Shown piece after piece: positions 47,201 through 57,239 of a stretch of DNA of 64,000 nt. The first letter of the stretch is position 1; each line of letters opens with the position of its first letter. The position numbers and the translations under genes are program-made. The stretch covers positions 53,697,501 through 53,761,500 of the forward strand of contig NC_073696.1 in NCBI RefSeq assembly GCF_029784165.1, given 5' to 3'. Under the pieces are notes generated by a model, which worked only from the letters and a program-made list of their open reading frames with translations, did no database searches and was not told the origin of the DNA. The DNA is from Wyeomyia smithii (lineage: Eukaryota; Arthropoda; Insecta; Diptera; Culicidae).

Positions 47201-47546
47201 GGATGACGAAATCCCCACCAGATTACCTCCAGAACCAGCATGGAAGCGTAAGCTTCCTATACCCGAGCTTAACTCAACACCCGCACCAGAAAAACAACCA
47301 GAACAGAAATCGAGAGCCAAAACGGCTGATGACGCTGAAACACGAGTGTTTTCTTTGTTTACAAAGGGCTCAGCAGTACCAGCTGGGCAACATTCGGTTA
47401 GGGCGAAAAAACCTGACGAACGTTTGCTGATTGACCGATGTCGAACGCTTCCATGGAGAGCCCCAAGAACTCCAACGGAAGTTGTGATTAGTAGCAACCT
47501 TGCCGATGGCTCGCAGTTGGTTGCTAGACAGAAGCGGCACATGTAG
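44217..47546 (+). CDS. Long coiled-coil protein, four exons
   Basis: Exons 44217-44423, 44486-45085, 45143-46927 and 46986-47546 join in phase 0, giving about 1050 residues. The introns are 62, 57 and 58 bp with GT..AG ends; the 2nd and 3rd donors are GTAAG. The first ATG follows an in-frame TGA at 44193. A basic N-terminal region (MSYTTQRDFFNVTFRNEE..KPPERKR) is followed by PEGQFELTRDYLVNMEVHDL. Heptad-rich coiled coil then runs from about residue 85 to 650, with many E/Q/L/K. An acidic low-complexity stretch (about 790-820) precedes a globular C-terminal segment (PELDHLHREIYRATLERYLM and VLDDAFCDNC) and a basic proline-rich tail. The composition suits a cytoskeletal, centrosomal or Golgi/vesicle-tether scaffold, but I do not recognise the family and name no function. 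The first intron's donor is the least certain point. A polyadenylation signal lies 180 bases after the stop. Confidence 0.88.
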
Positions 47547-47722
47547 AGAGACAATTCCAATTTCTATGGTCAGAATTCGAGTTGTTTTTTTAGTTAGCAG
47601 AGAAGGGAAATTTTTAGAAACATTTTGAAATAGTAGTGAACTGAATAGATTCTAGTCAGTTTTTCACCGGTTGTATTTGCTAGAAGAGTTTACAAAATAT
47701 TTAGCGTTATATTTATAAATTA

Positions 47723-47728
47723 AATAAA
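47723..47728 (+). terminator. Polyadenylation signal AATAAA
   Basis: AATAAA followed by a T-rich stretch (TCTTTTTATTTTGAG), 177 bases downstream of the stop codon of the coiled-coil gene. It is the natural end of its transcript. Confidence 0.7.
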
Positions 47729-47734
47729 TCTTTT

Positions 47735-48734
47735 TATTTTGAGATTCTTTTGATATGATGCAAATAGGTTTTTTGGTTGTTTTCTAGATACGACGCTAAT
47801 CCAACAATGCATTACCGTATAAACTATTCTTCAGAATCGCGAAAAAATCGTTAAAACAACAGAAGAATTTAATTAGGAGTTCGTAATACATTGTCACTGC
47901 TTTCGGTATTCTAAAGTAGTCAGTGATTTGTAATATTTAAATTATGATGTGAGAAAGATTGCGAATGATTTACGTTCGAAAAGGGGATTTTAATCCGTTA
48001 AAATTTGCAGAGCCTATAAATAAATTCAAATCATAATAATTATTCACTTTCGGAAGCCTGCTGGATCACTATTTAATAAAACTGGGTATAAAATCATTCT
48101 CCTATTGGCAGCTCGAGTGTAAAATTCTCAATGATGCTGTTTTGGAGTCTAAATTAAAACAAATAAACAACAAAAATGCGTCATCCTTAGACCGCGTATG
48201 GTATTCGAACTGAAGCTAAGTGGTCCGGACGATCAGAGTGGAGCGCTTTCAAGTACAGTTCAAGAGGTTCGCAAATAAACAGTTTTTCTTAGGGCCATCG
48301 AACTGTTTGGATGAAGTTTTCAGATCTGGAAACCTACAGGCTCTATCATCCAGTTAAAGCTTAGGGTGTTAGAAACAATCTTTAATATAGTGGCAACTTA
48401 AGGAAAAACTGTTCAGAGGGTGCAAAAGTTTTTTTCAACTATGCGTTTTCTAAAATGCGAAAAATTGTGGTTTTGTGAACTATTATACAATTGAAAAATT
48501 TTTGCCTTGTTGAACGCATGTTTCGACCTAAACAAATCTTTCCCATCACAGCCTAAGCTAAAGAATACAATCAATTTGACTTTATAGGTTGTTGTTGTTG
48601 TTGTTATTTTATTCGCTCTTATTTACAAAGGCATGCCTACCGGAAGTTTAACTTTCAGTAGCCACATATAAAAATAAGCATGCAGAAATTTAGTCTTATC
48701 TCTCCACATTGTTCGAAAAGACAATTCAGAGTTT
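47735..48734. other. Intergenic, no gene seen
   Basis: AT-rich. A GTTGTTGTTGTTGTTGTTATT run at 48590-48612, read in reverse, looks like a (CAA)n or A-rich tail of a minus-oriented retrotransposon, but no coding part is attached. Confidence 0.35.
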
Positions 48735-48980
48735 GCTCTCATTCACCGATGAAAATGGCGTCCTCCTTGAGGAATAGTTTGGGTTCCGCAAAGGTAGGTC
48801 CCCCATCCATCCAAACATCAGTGGAATAAGTCGATGTCCAAGATAACAGCAATAGCGCTCTTGGACATTGAAAAGGCTTTCGAAGCACGATGGCTGCCAA
48901 GTGACACAATTTTACGATACATTTAATAAAAATCATCAGGAAATATCTCTCAAACAGAAATATTCGGGTTCACTTGCCTG
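48735..48980 (+). pseudogene. Jockey-type reverse transcriptase scrap
   Basis: In shifting plus-strand frames one reads FGFRKGRS, then SKITAIALLDIEKAFEARW (RT motif A with its Asp), then a segment like HLIKIIRKYLSNRNIRVHLPVF. These match the finger/palm order FGFR..R.ST..A...DIEKAFD.VW of Jockey-like elements. It is only about 80 residues long and bears frameshifts and stops. Confidence 0.65.
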
Positions 48981-49746
48981 TCTTTCTAAAAAAAAAAAAT
49001 CGATGTTGAAAAAGTCAGGGTGCTCAACCCTAAATTGAAAGATAATGTTATTTATAGCATTTTTGTAGAACATTCCGACTTTAAAAAATTGTTTTCAGGT
49101 TGCCCAAACGTAATTTATGAAAAAATGACTTTTTCAAGCTACAAAACCATTCTTCTGCACTTTTTTTCAAAGCTGTTCGATTCCTAAACTTTTCCATATA
49201 TTTTTTTTATTTTTGTGTGGTTGTTTTTGAATACTTTGCATGGTTTGGTTCAGCATCACATTCAATTATTTGACTCATAAAGCCCATTGAACATGACAAA
49301 AAAAAATTATTTTTCTCATAATTTTTAGATATAACCCTTCAAAACATATATAAAAAAAATTTGATCAAGAATTGAAATTTTTACTGCAAAGCGGGATTTG
49401 AGACGAAAGATCCTTGATATTTTATCGGGGGGCTGAGATATTGGCGTTTTTGCATGTGATGTAAAACTATGCATTTTAACAAATATGTTAAATAACTGTT
49501 TTATTTTGGAAGATAAAAAATAACAATGCTCAAAAAACACATGCGTTTATGAATGGCTGATAACTTAGTAGAAGGTTTAAAAATTTGGAAAAATCTGCGA
49601 AAAAAGTTAGAACGGAAATTGTGATTTCTAGTGCCTTCTAATAGAAAACTTAATGTTACATATTACGAGTAAGAGATAAAAAAACGTGATGTCTCCGGTA
49701 AATTATCTTGTTTTAAGGTAACCTAAAATTTTGTCGAAGACACCTT

Positions 49747-49816
49747 GCACAGACTGAGGTTCCAGCGCGTGCAAAATTCAAGATCATTTTGCACGCGCTG
49801 GAACCTCAGCCTGTGC
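49747..49816. other. Near-perfect 31-bp hairpin
   Basis: Left arm 49747-49777 and right arm 49786-49816 are complementary at 30 of 31 positions, with an 8-base loop TCAAGATC. The arms are GC-rich (GAGGTTCCAGCGCGTGCAAA) in an AT-rich background. Transcribed from either strand it would make a stable stem like a microRNA or endo-siRNA precursor, but a tiny foldback element is equally possible. Confidence 0.75.
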
Positions 49817-50734
49817 GAACCAACCTCTCTAGACTAGAACAAGCAAACTTGAAAAACCCGAAAAGATGAATTCTACCACTTCTCCTTTAAATATGGTGCG
49901 AGGCACTCCACTCCACTGCCGTTACTGTATGATCATTATGTCTTGTTTGCATGCTTGCATGTCATAGGTAGATGGCAATCTAAAATTACCGCTTCTGATC
50001 AATTAATAAAAACAGATAGTTGAGAGAGAATTATCACTGAAATAAAACGCTCCAAACCAAATAATTGATTAAACCAAATCGAGCGTATTCCCAAGCGCAT
50101 TGACAAAAAATACCCTGACATAAGACATGCTGTGTAATTCGACGTTGAACACGCAGTCGCGTCTTATAAACAACCGCTTCGTGTGATTTTGAAAAAAAAT
50201 CTTGCGCATCAGATTTGATTCATTAACTTTTAGATGAAAAGATAATGTAATATTATTTAACGGTGATAAAAGATTCAGAGAGACTAGCACTCGGGGCAGC
50301 AAAAAATGACAATGGTTTTCGTCCAAAGCCCTATGAAAAACAGGAAAATGAACTAATAATAGTTGAAAAATGTAAGAAAACAATTCTTCGAAAAAGTCAG
50401 TTATTGATTACCTCGATTCATGAATACGGTTACAGCAGAAAAAAAAAAACAAATGAATTCTTTTTCATCTCAGAAAACCACGAAGAACATTATTAGGATT
50501 AAAATAGTTCTTTTCTGACTTAGGCAAAGTTATTCCTCTTAAAATCATAAAGAAACCGTCGGAACTTTTGAAACTTTACATTTCATTCAAATTAGAAGTG
50601 TCAGTATTGTAGCCTAAAAAAATCTTCAAAAGTTTTTCCTTCTTAAAAAAATTTCATTTTCCAATTTTGTTGCCATTTCATTTGAATGGTGAGCCCCCAG
50701 GTTTCCAGGCATGGTATAATTTTGGGCCACCCTA
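49817..50734. other. Intergenic, no gene seen
   Basis: AT-rich. A 104-codon minus frame (50069-50383) shows no family signature. Confidence 0.4.
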
Positions 50735-51190
50735 GTGATACCTTACCAGTCAACTCCAGGCCGAAGTGTCCCTTGCTGTTCGAAGAAGTCGTCTCCATTC
50801 AATTCGGTCCATAACTGCAGCTCGGTCGAGCCACCTTGCTCGCTGCGCGCCCCGTCACCTCGTTCCAGTCGGGTCGTTATCAAGAACCATTTGTTGTTGT
50901 CGTCCGACATCCTAATGACATGCCCAGTTAACCGTAGTCTCCCAATTTTCGCCGTTTGGGCGATGAGTGGTTCTCCCAGGAGCTGGTGCAACTCGTGGTT
51001 CATCTGCCTTCGCCATGATCCATCGTCCATCTGCCACCACAGATGGTACGCAGCACCTTCCGTTCTAAAACCCCAAAAGCGCGTTGGTCCTTCACGAGCA
51101 TGGTTCAGGTTTCGTGGCCGTAGAAGACTACCTGTCTGAGCAATGTTTTGTTCAGCTTCTCGTAGAAGCTTCGTGTGTCATTCTAACAGT
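50735..51190 (-). pseudogene. RTE-type element, C-terminal part
   Basis: Minus strand. RSFYEKLNKTLLRQVVFYGHET, then MLVKDQRAFGVLERKVLRTI, then MNHELHQLLGEPLIAQTAKI and GRLRLTGHVIRM form the thumb and C-terminal region of an RTE-like polyprotein (often annotated as craniofacial development protein 2-like). A nonsense codon falls in the WT of the HETWTM-type motif, and later changes break the end. It continues the element at 52185-53640 across the 994-bp insertion. The RT palm between them is absent. Confidence 0.75.
51186..51190. repeat. Target-site duplication ACAGT, left
   Basis: ACAGT immediately outside the left TIR; repeated at 52185-52189 outside the right TIR. Confidence 0.65.
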
Positions 51191-52184
51191 ACACGCAAAA
51201 GTTGGATGGTGCGAAACCAGTACAAAATTGTGCGTTTTTAGCGCAATTGTTGATGTAATTCGGAACCAGTACAATGATTGCGTGTTGGGCATAACGCAAA
51301 TAATGCTCTAGCGTTTCTCCAATGTGTTTGGCATCTCCAAACTACTACACCTAAAAAGTTTCAACTGGTATCAAGCAGCATTGCAAAGCGAGCGAGAAGC
51401 AAACCATTCCTTTCTGCTTGGGGACGAGACATATGCTACACTTTTCAAGTCTTTTGCACACATGCTTTCGAGATACGTTTTCTTCTTCATGCATTCCTCT
51501 GAATAGCAGCAAACATGCACCGACAGTATGAGTGAGGCTAACAACACTGGTATCAAGTATGTACAGCACGGGTGTCTCGCTCATTTCGTGAAGCAACGAG
51601 ATATCGCCTTGCGCGTCGCAATCCGACGTTTCTAGTTTTGTCGCACATACATGGAAATTCTACGAGCGAGAGAGAAATTTCTCTCGTCGCTTGAGAAAAA
51701 AGCGCGTGCACAGAATGACAAATAATAATTATTCACAATTTACAAGTGTTGCCATAAAAAATCAGCAACGCTTTTGTGGTTTGTGGAATGGAGGGTTTGC
51801 TAGTTTTGCAGTGAAGCTAGCGTTGATTACAAAATGTTGTGAACAGAATTTTGTTCCGTTTTTATTGCAAATCATTAAATGGTACTTTTTAATGACCAAA
51901 TCCATCGAGATAAATCGATCGAGTATTATAGTTATTCAAATCTAGTGAGTTCACAAGTTGTTGTTTGCTGCTTGCACTGCTCCATGAGTAGCAGTCACTA
52001 ATACACTCGACGTGAGAAATAAACTGTCGGTATATGATACATATTCTGATTTCATTCTATGTCAATGTATTCGCAGTACAACTGTTGGGTTATGCGTTTC
52101 ACACATTTATTGTGCGATTTCTGTGCAACATTAGTGCGAATCGGGAAGACACAATGATTGTACAAGACTTCAACTTTTGCGTGT
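51191..52184. mobile_element. 994-bp element with 14-bp TIRs
   Basis: It begins ACACGCAAAAGTTG and ends with the exact inverse, CAACTTTTGCGTGT. Both ends are bordered by ACAGT. It has no transposase frame (the longest frames are under 90 codons and unrecognisable), so it is non-autonomous. The left 250 bases also occur at 30920-31171. The family cannot be fixed from a 5-bp duplication alone. It sits in the RTE element. Confidence 0.82.
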
Positions 52185-52189
52185 ACAGT
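52185..52189. repeat. Target-site duplication ACAGT, right
   Basis: Right partner of 51186-51190. Confidence 0.65.
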
Positions 52190-52887
52190 TCATCTTCCTC
52201 CTAGCGCTTCTTCTTTCGTAAGACCGAGTTTTGCCTGTTCCGTGCGCGTCGGTAGCGCTCCACGGTTGCCCTCGTCTGGTGTTGCAGCATTCTCGCTCGG
52301 GCTGCATTCTTCTTTTCCGCTAACTGTTTGCACTCGTCGTCAAACCAGTCATTTCTCCTGTTTGGAGCCATAATACCAAGCGCCGCTACAGCAGTACTAC
52401 CTATGGCTGATCGAATGTCTCTCGAGCCATCTTCAAGAGTCGCTGCGCCAAGCTGCTATTCTGTTGGTAACGCTGCTTCCAACTGCTGCGCGTACTCCCG
52501 TGAAACTTCATCGTCCCGATGTTTGGTCGCGGTGGACAACTTTGACGCGTGTTTCGCACCGTCGAAAGTTTTGAGCACATGCATACTGCAACAAGGTAAT
52601 GGTCCGAATCAATATTCGCACTGCGGTGGGTGCGAACGTTGATGACGTCTGAGAATAATTTACCATCGATTAGAAAGTGGTCGATTTGGTTCTCCACTTG
52701 TAAGTCAGATGATTTCCAGGTGGCTTTGTGGATGTCTTTGCGGGAAAAGAAGGTACTTCTGACTACCATACCGAGGGAGGCTGCAAAGTTGACCGTTATC
52801 ATTTAATGCGGTGTGCAGGCTGTTCGGCCCGAACACCGGCCTGTACCTTGCCTTCCGCCCTATCTGAGCGTTCATATCACCGATTCC

Positions 52888-52978
52888 AAGTAACAAAACT
52901 GGTTTTATCAAAGTTTCATTGCGTTGTTTGGGTGGTATTAGGCACTTTAAAACTTTGATAAAACCAATATTGTTACTA
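52888..52978. mobile_element. 91-bp foldback insertion inside RTE endonuclease
   Basis: Inverted ends of about 28 bp: left AAGTAACAAAACTGGTTTTA and the right end in reverse TAGTAACAATATTGGTTTTA, both followed inward by TCAAAGTTT. They enclose about 30 bases. It interrupts the RTE reading between DVKIVI and GDMNAQ, where related elements have no extra residues, so it is a later insertion. Confidence 0.7.
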
Positions 52979-53640
52979 GGGATGACGATCTTAACGTCCC
53001 GTTGCGGACAGCTATCATACACCTGCTCCAGCTGCGCATAGAACGCTTCTTTCTCGTCGTCGTTTGGATAGTACACGTTGATGATGCTGTAGTTGAAGAA
53101 CCGGCCCTTAATTCTCAACTTACACATCCTCGCACTGATCGGCTGCCACCCGATCACGCGTTAGTACATCCTACCCAGCACTATTAAGCCAGTCCTAAGC
53201 TCGTTGGTGGATTAGTGATTTATGTGTAGCTCTGATAAAAGATAGCCTCTCGATGTCCGCTTTTCCATACCTTCTGTCCCGACCAGCAAAGTTCCTGCAG
53301 TTCTCTAAACCGTAGTTGCCTGGATTGAGTTCATCATATATGCTCCTGTCGCAGCCGTGAAAGCCTAACGATCTGCAGTTCCATGTACCGAGTTTCCAAT
53401 CGTAGTTCTTATTTCGTTGCCTAGGTCTGTGTCGATTGTTCGATATTTGTAACGTTTGGTGTTTTGCGAGGCGGTTTGTTGGACCTACCGCAACCCCCTG
53501 TCTCACCTGCCACCGTGTCAGCTCTGTTTGGGGTCCCACGCTGACACCAGGACGTTGATCAGACGCTTCTAACATGAAGATCAGACGCTGTTTTGAGCCG
53601 CACCATCTTGGTGAACAGACGCCCAGGTTGGTCCACTACC

Positions 53641-54097
53641 GCTGAGATATGGTTACCCCGTTAACTATCTCGTCGCACCTTCTCACTTAGCCCAGGCAAC
53701 GCCAACCAGTTATGTCCATGTTTCAACTGGTAGTCTATTGTATCATATAACTCGTGGAGGCGTGAGATAAGAACTTGTGAGGGCCGGAGCTAAGTTTGAC
53801 GCTCATTCCAAGCTGTCAACTCACCCTTTGAAGGCCTTGTTGACGGTGGAAGTAATATGTTGCTTGAATGTCCTGGTGGTCCTTGATAGAGTTTGTGCGT
53901 CACAGAAGTGTATTTGATAGGTTTTAATCAAAGGTTTCTGGGCTACACTTTCTTGAGATGGTAATTATCTCGCTCGCTTTTGCCATTTTGCGAAAATCGT
54001 TAACTGCTCGTGGAGCGCGCATCTGATGGGACCTTTACATTGTAAACAGCGTCAGATCGTCAGCGAATGATAGTTGAGGGCCTAGGAGCCAATGTCG
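53641..54097 (-). other. Probable 5' untranslated part of the RTE element
   Basis: No gene. The more balanced composition continues from the RTE coding part, so it may be its 5' region; the border is not defined. Confidence 0.35.
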
Positions 54098-54330
54098 TTA
54101 ATCAAAAACCATCTTCTTTTTATCCTTCGCAAATCGCTCCAGCGCTAATTCAGTAAATTTTTCACGATTGTTGTTAACCATCTGTCGATGAACACTCAGC
54201 AAGCAGAGAGCACTCAACCGCTGTTCAACCATTGTTGACGTCAGCCAGGTTTTCAACCGACGTAATGTGCTGAACGAGTGCAATTTTTTATTGCTTTGGG
54301 GCCATCCACATACCACGTGGACAGGTTTTT
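54098..54330 (-). pseudogene. hAT transposase C-terminal fragment
   Basis: Minus strand, 72 codons ending at 54098. HSFSTLRRLKTWLTSTMVEQRL followed by SALCLLSVHR is the hAT dimerisation motif (typically S.LRRLKT.LR.TM...RL..L.LL.IHR), as in zinc-finger MYM1-like transposases. It is followed by a lysine-rich end. The upstream transposase core is not present within the adjacent sequence, so this is only the 3' end of an element. Confidence 0.8.
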
Positions 54331-56873
54331 AACGATTTTACGGCGCTAACGTCAATAGAAAAGTTAGTATACGACCGGTAAAAGGGACACGTGCTGTAGT
54401 AATTTCGTATGTCGTTAACCTTTCGTCCAAAAACATGCTAGCGAATTTCCGCGAAAATACTAGTAGGCATATTTGTTCGACACAAGTTTCTGTTGCACTG
54501 TCTTAAAAAATCTTCAAGGCGGGGGGGGGGGGGGGTTCTGGGCGCCGTCTTTCCGTTGTTCGTTGACATATTTCCAAAATCATTCGAAGTTACGTTTAAA
54601 CCTGCAACATTCCGAAAAAAACTTCGAAAGCAAGAGCGACTCAGCTGTTTATAGCGAGTGTGGATCGATATGTCGTAGTTCCGTAGAGCGTTTGGAAACC
54701 TTATAAAGGCCGCTTCTCTCTATGATTTAAGACGTCGTAGCGTAGTGTTCAGCCATAATTTGAACAAAGGCTTCAACACATTAGTGATTTATGTGTAGCG
54801 CCATTTACTTTTAGCTATGTAAAAGTGTCTCATTTTATACCAAAAAATCGCCGTTTGCAGTAGGTATTACTGTTATTAATTTCAGTCAAAGAAAACGGCG
54901 GCTAAGACGTATCGAGAGTTAAAAAATCTTAAGGAAATGCTGTTCTGTTTGTGTCGTGTTTGTTTTTGTTACTTCAAAGACGGTTACTTCGACGACTGTC
55001 CGCGTGAAGGAAGAAAGACAACCTTCGAAGACGCTGAATTGGATCGAGTTCATGGTGATTATTTCCCAAAATCAATCCGTTTTGGAGTTATTTTGAATTC
55101 AAATTTAGAAATTGAAAACATAAATACAAAATTTGAAATTTGCATAAAAAGCAAAAACGGGTTGAATTTTCTATTAAAAAGTTTTGTTGTTGAAAATTGA
55201 AATTATCCCAAAATTTCTGGTAATAAGCTCAAGATGGAGAAACGTTAAACGATTTTTTTTAGTGTTAGGACTCAAAACATTCTTTCCATTTGATATTTCA
55301 TAACAATCATGTTCCAATAACGTAACTTCCTATAGACATTTCACAACTATGGTTGGACATTTTGCTTTTATTATGAAAAACACCTTTCACTCGAATAAAT
55401 AGCAATGAAGTTATCGTTATGTTGTTATGTTAACATTTAAGGAAGTTACTTTTCAATTGTAAAAAGATTGGTTGAATAACTTGAAAGACGAAGTGTGAAA
55501 GTTAAAATTTTCATGTTTTAGTTAATGTTCATTGTTCACTTTATTATTTATATTGCTGAAAATATTTTTTTTATGGTTTTTTTTTTCAAAGCTTCATCAA
55601 TTTTCTGCAACTTGCTGCGAGAAAGTTTTCCTTACTACCAAAGGATTTTGAGCTATAATGCTTTCAATGAAGTATGTGCTAAAGTACATATGCCCTATTA
55701 GAAGATTACCCTTGCGGTGATTTGAAAAAAAAAACTCCACCAATGTTAAAATACTCAATTGGCTTAGCCAAACACGCATGCAAAATCTCATTCAAATAAG
55801 AAATGATGGAATAAAATTTTGCGCATTCCCAGATCATTTGGCATGGATTTCCTCTACAGTAAATCCGTTTCACCCAGATCAATCCATTCCCGCCCGAAGT
55901 ATAACCCTGGCCACATCGACTGCTGCCAGATTGACGCTGAAGTGTGGCTGTACCGAGCGTCACCCACCGCGCGGTACGTCAGCGGCTTTGCGCCGGGTTA
56001 GCCGCATCCGAAACGATCACATCAACCGAGAGGAGCTGGTTGTCGTTTTTTTTTTCTTCTTCCATGGAACGACATGGATTGCATGATGTGCCAAGATGTG
56101 CCAATGTATGTATACTTAGGAGCTGGCCAACGCCACGAACGTGCCTTTGGGTGTGTATGTGTATGTGTGGTTATGCACGGTGGATGGACTCACGCTCTCT
56201 CGCTAAGTATATTTATATTTGCAGAAAGAGCAGTCATAAATTCTTCCCTGGCACGAAATAAAACATGATTGATTGACTGATTCATGGCTCAATTTTATAA
56301 TGTGTGTTTTCCTGCACAGGATGACTGGCGTGAGTGGCGGTGCGGTGCGGAAAGTTGTTGCCATCCGATTGCCGGACGATGCGTGAGAGAAATCTTGGGG
56401 AGTGAGTTTCACTTGGTGCGTTGGAGTGAAGCTGCCGGATTGATGTGGCTCCCGGCAACCGGTAGGCCCGGGACCGTGAGCGACGAGAATTGATTGATGC
56501 GATGATGGATGGATAATCCAAATAAAAATCTATAAATACTGATGGTTCGTGCTCACTGGAGGCTGGTGGACTGGGCGGAACGTGAACGTGAACGTGACAA
56601 ACGATTGAACAGAGATTTCTCGATCGATAGATTTATTAGCAAAACGAGACTGATTTTCAAATCGTTCCTAAGAAGTCAATTCCAGAACCGTGAAAAACTC
56701 GTTCAAGGAGAAACAAATTGCATACCGTAAAACAGAACATGCACATGTGAATGCCATTACCCTTAACCTGCTCTTATTCACTCATTCATACCGCCCATGG
56801 CCTGCAACTTTACTCATTCAGATTTATGTCCACACATGGGCAGGTTCGGTGTTAAAGCGGTGCACTTCAACGT
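54331..56873. other. Intergenic, no confirmed gene
   Basis: A G-homopolymer of about 18 bases lies at 54519-54536. T-rich and A-rich stretches run to 55770. The part 55780-56560 is more balanced, with overlapping frames on both strands and no recognisable family. A GTGTATGTGTATGTGTGG microsatellite-like run lies near 56153. Confidence 0.35.
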
Positions 56874-57239
56874 ATGACTTCACTGCTGGTCGCTGCTCTC
56901 GCTGCAACTGCGCTATTGTTGATGGTGAATGGCGTTAACGGAGAAAAAGAAATGCACTTTACCCCTACGATCCCCCACCGGCCTTATCTACGATACAAAC
57001 AGTCTAAAAAAACTAAGCAAAACTTTACAAAACTGTTCACATTGCACACCATCATCACAGAAACAAACGGCAGCAGCTGTGCCGTGAATAGAAAAGCTTC
57101 CAAATGTGGAATAAATCTAGAGTACACAAATAAATTTCAATATACTGTTTGGTGTGAATACGAAAGTTTCAAAAAAGACGCTTTCTACTACGGATTTTCA
57201 ACGATGCAACGATGTGCGCCTAGCGAGCCCTCAAGCTGA
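56874..57239 (+). CDS. Possible small secreted protein (121 residues)
   Basis: The frame starts MTSLLVAALAATALLLMVNG, a textbook signal peptide with a likely cleavage near VNG-VNG or NGE. The mature part is basic and has four cysteines (SSC, SKC, VWC and QRC) that could form two disulphides, plus aromatic residues (FQYTVWCEYESF, FYYGF). I do not recognise the family. No clear TATA box precedes it, and the coding region could instead be a first exon spliced elsewhere. The signal peptide is the main support. It may also be a chance frame. Confidence 0.35.
   Translation: MTSLLVAALAATALLLMVNGVNGEKEMHFTPTIPHRPYLRYKQSKKTKQNFTKLFTLHTIITETNGSSCAVNRKASKCGINLEYTNKFQYTVWCEYESFKKDAFYYGFSTMQRCAPSEPSS

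Larger units (their letters stand above)
52185..53640 (-). pseudogene. RTE-type element, endonuclease part
   Basis: Minus strand. At the 5' side, YDWKLGTWNCRSL (53420, start of the APE endonuclease) is followed, after degraded sequence, by GRFFNYSIINVYYPNDDEKE and DSCPQRDVKIVI (about 52990-53095). A short foldback insertion comes next, then GDMNAQIGRKARYRPVFGPN (about 52850). FAASLGMVVRSTFF..KATWKSSD, NQIDHFLIDGK and NIDSDHYLVAV (52550-52800, the SDH catalytic motif) follow, and then the linker RNDWFDDECKQLAEKKNAARAR to 52200. It is frameshifted in several places. The coding piece joins C-terminal sequence after 51190 with the RT palm missing. Confidence 0.8.

Noticed and set aside
50069..50383. 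104-codon minus-strand frame
   Set aside because: AT-rich composition, no domain signature and no neighbouring exons.
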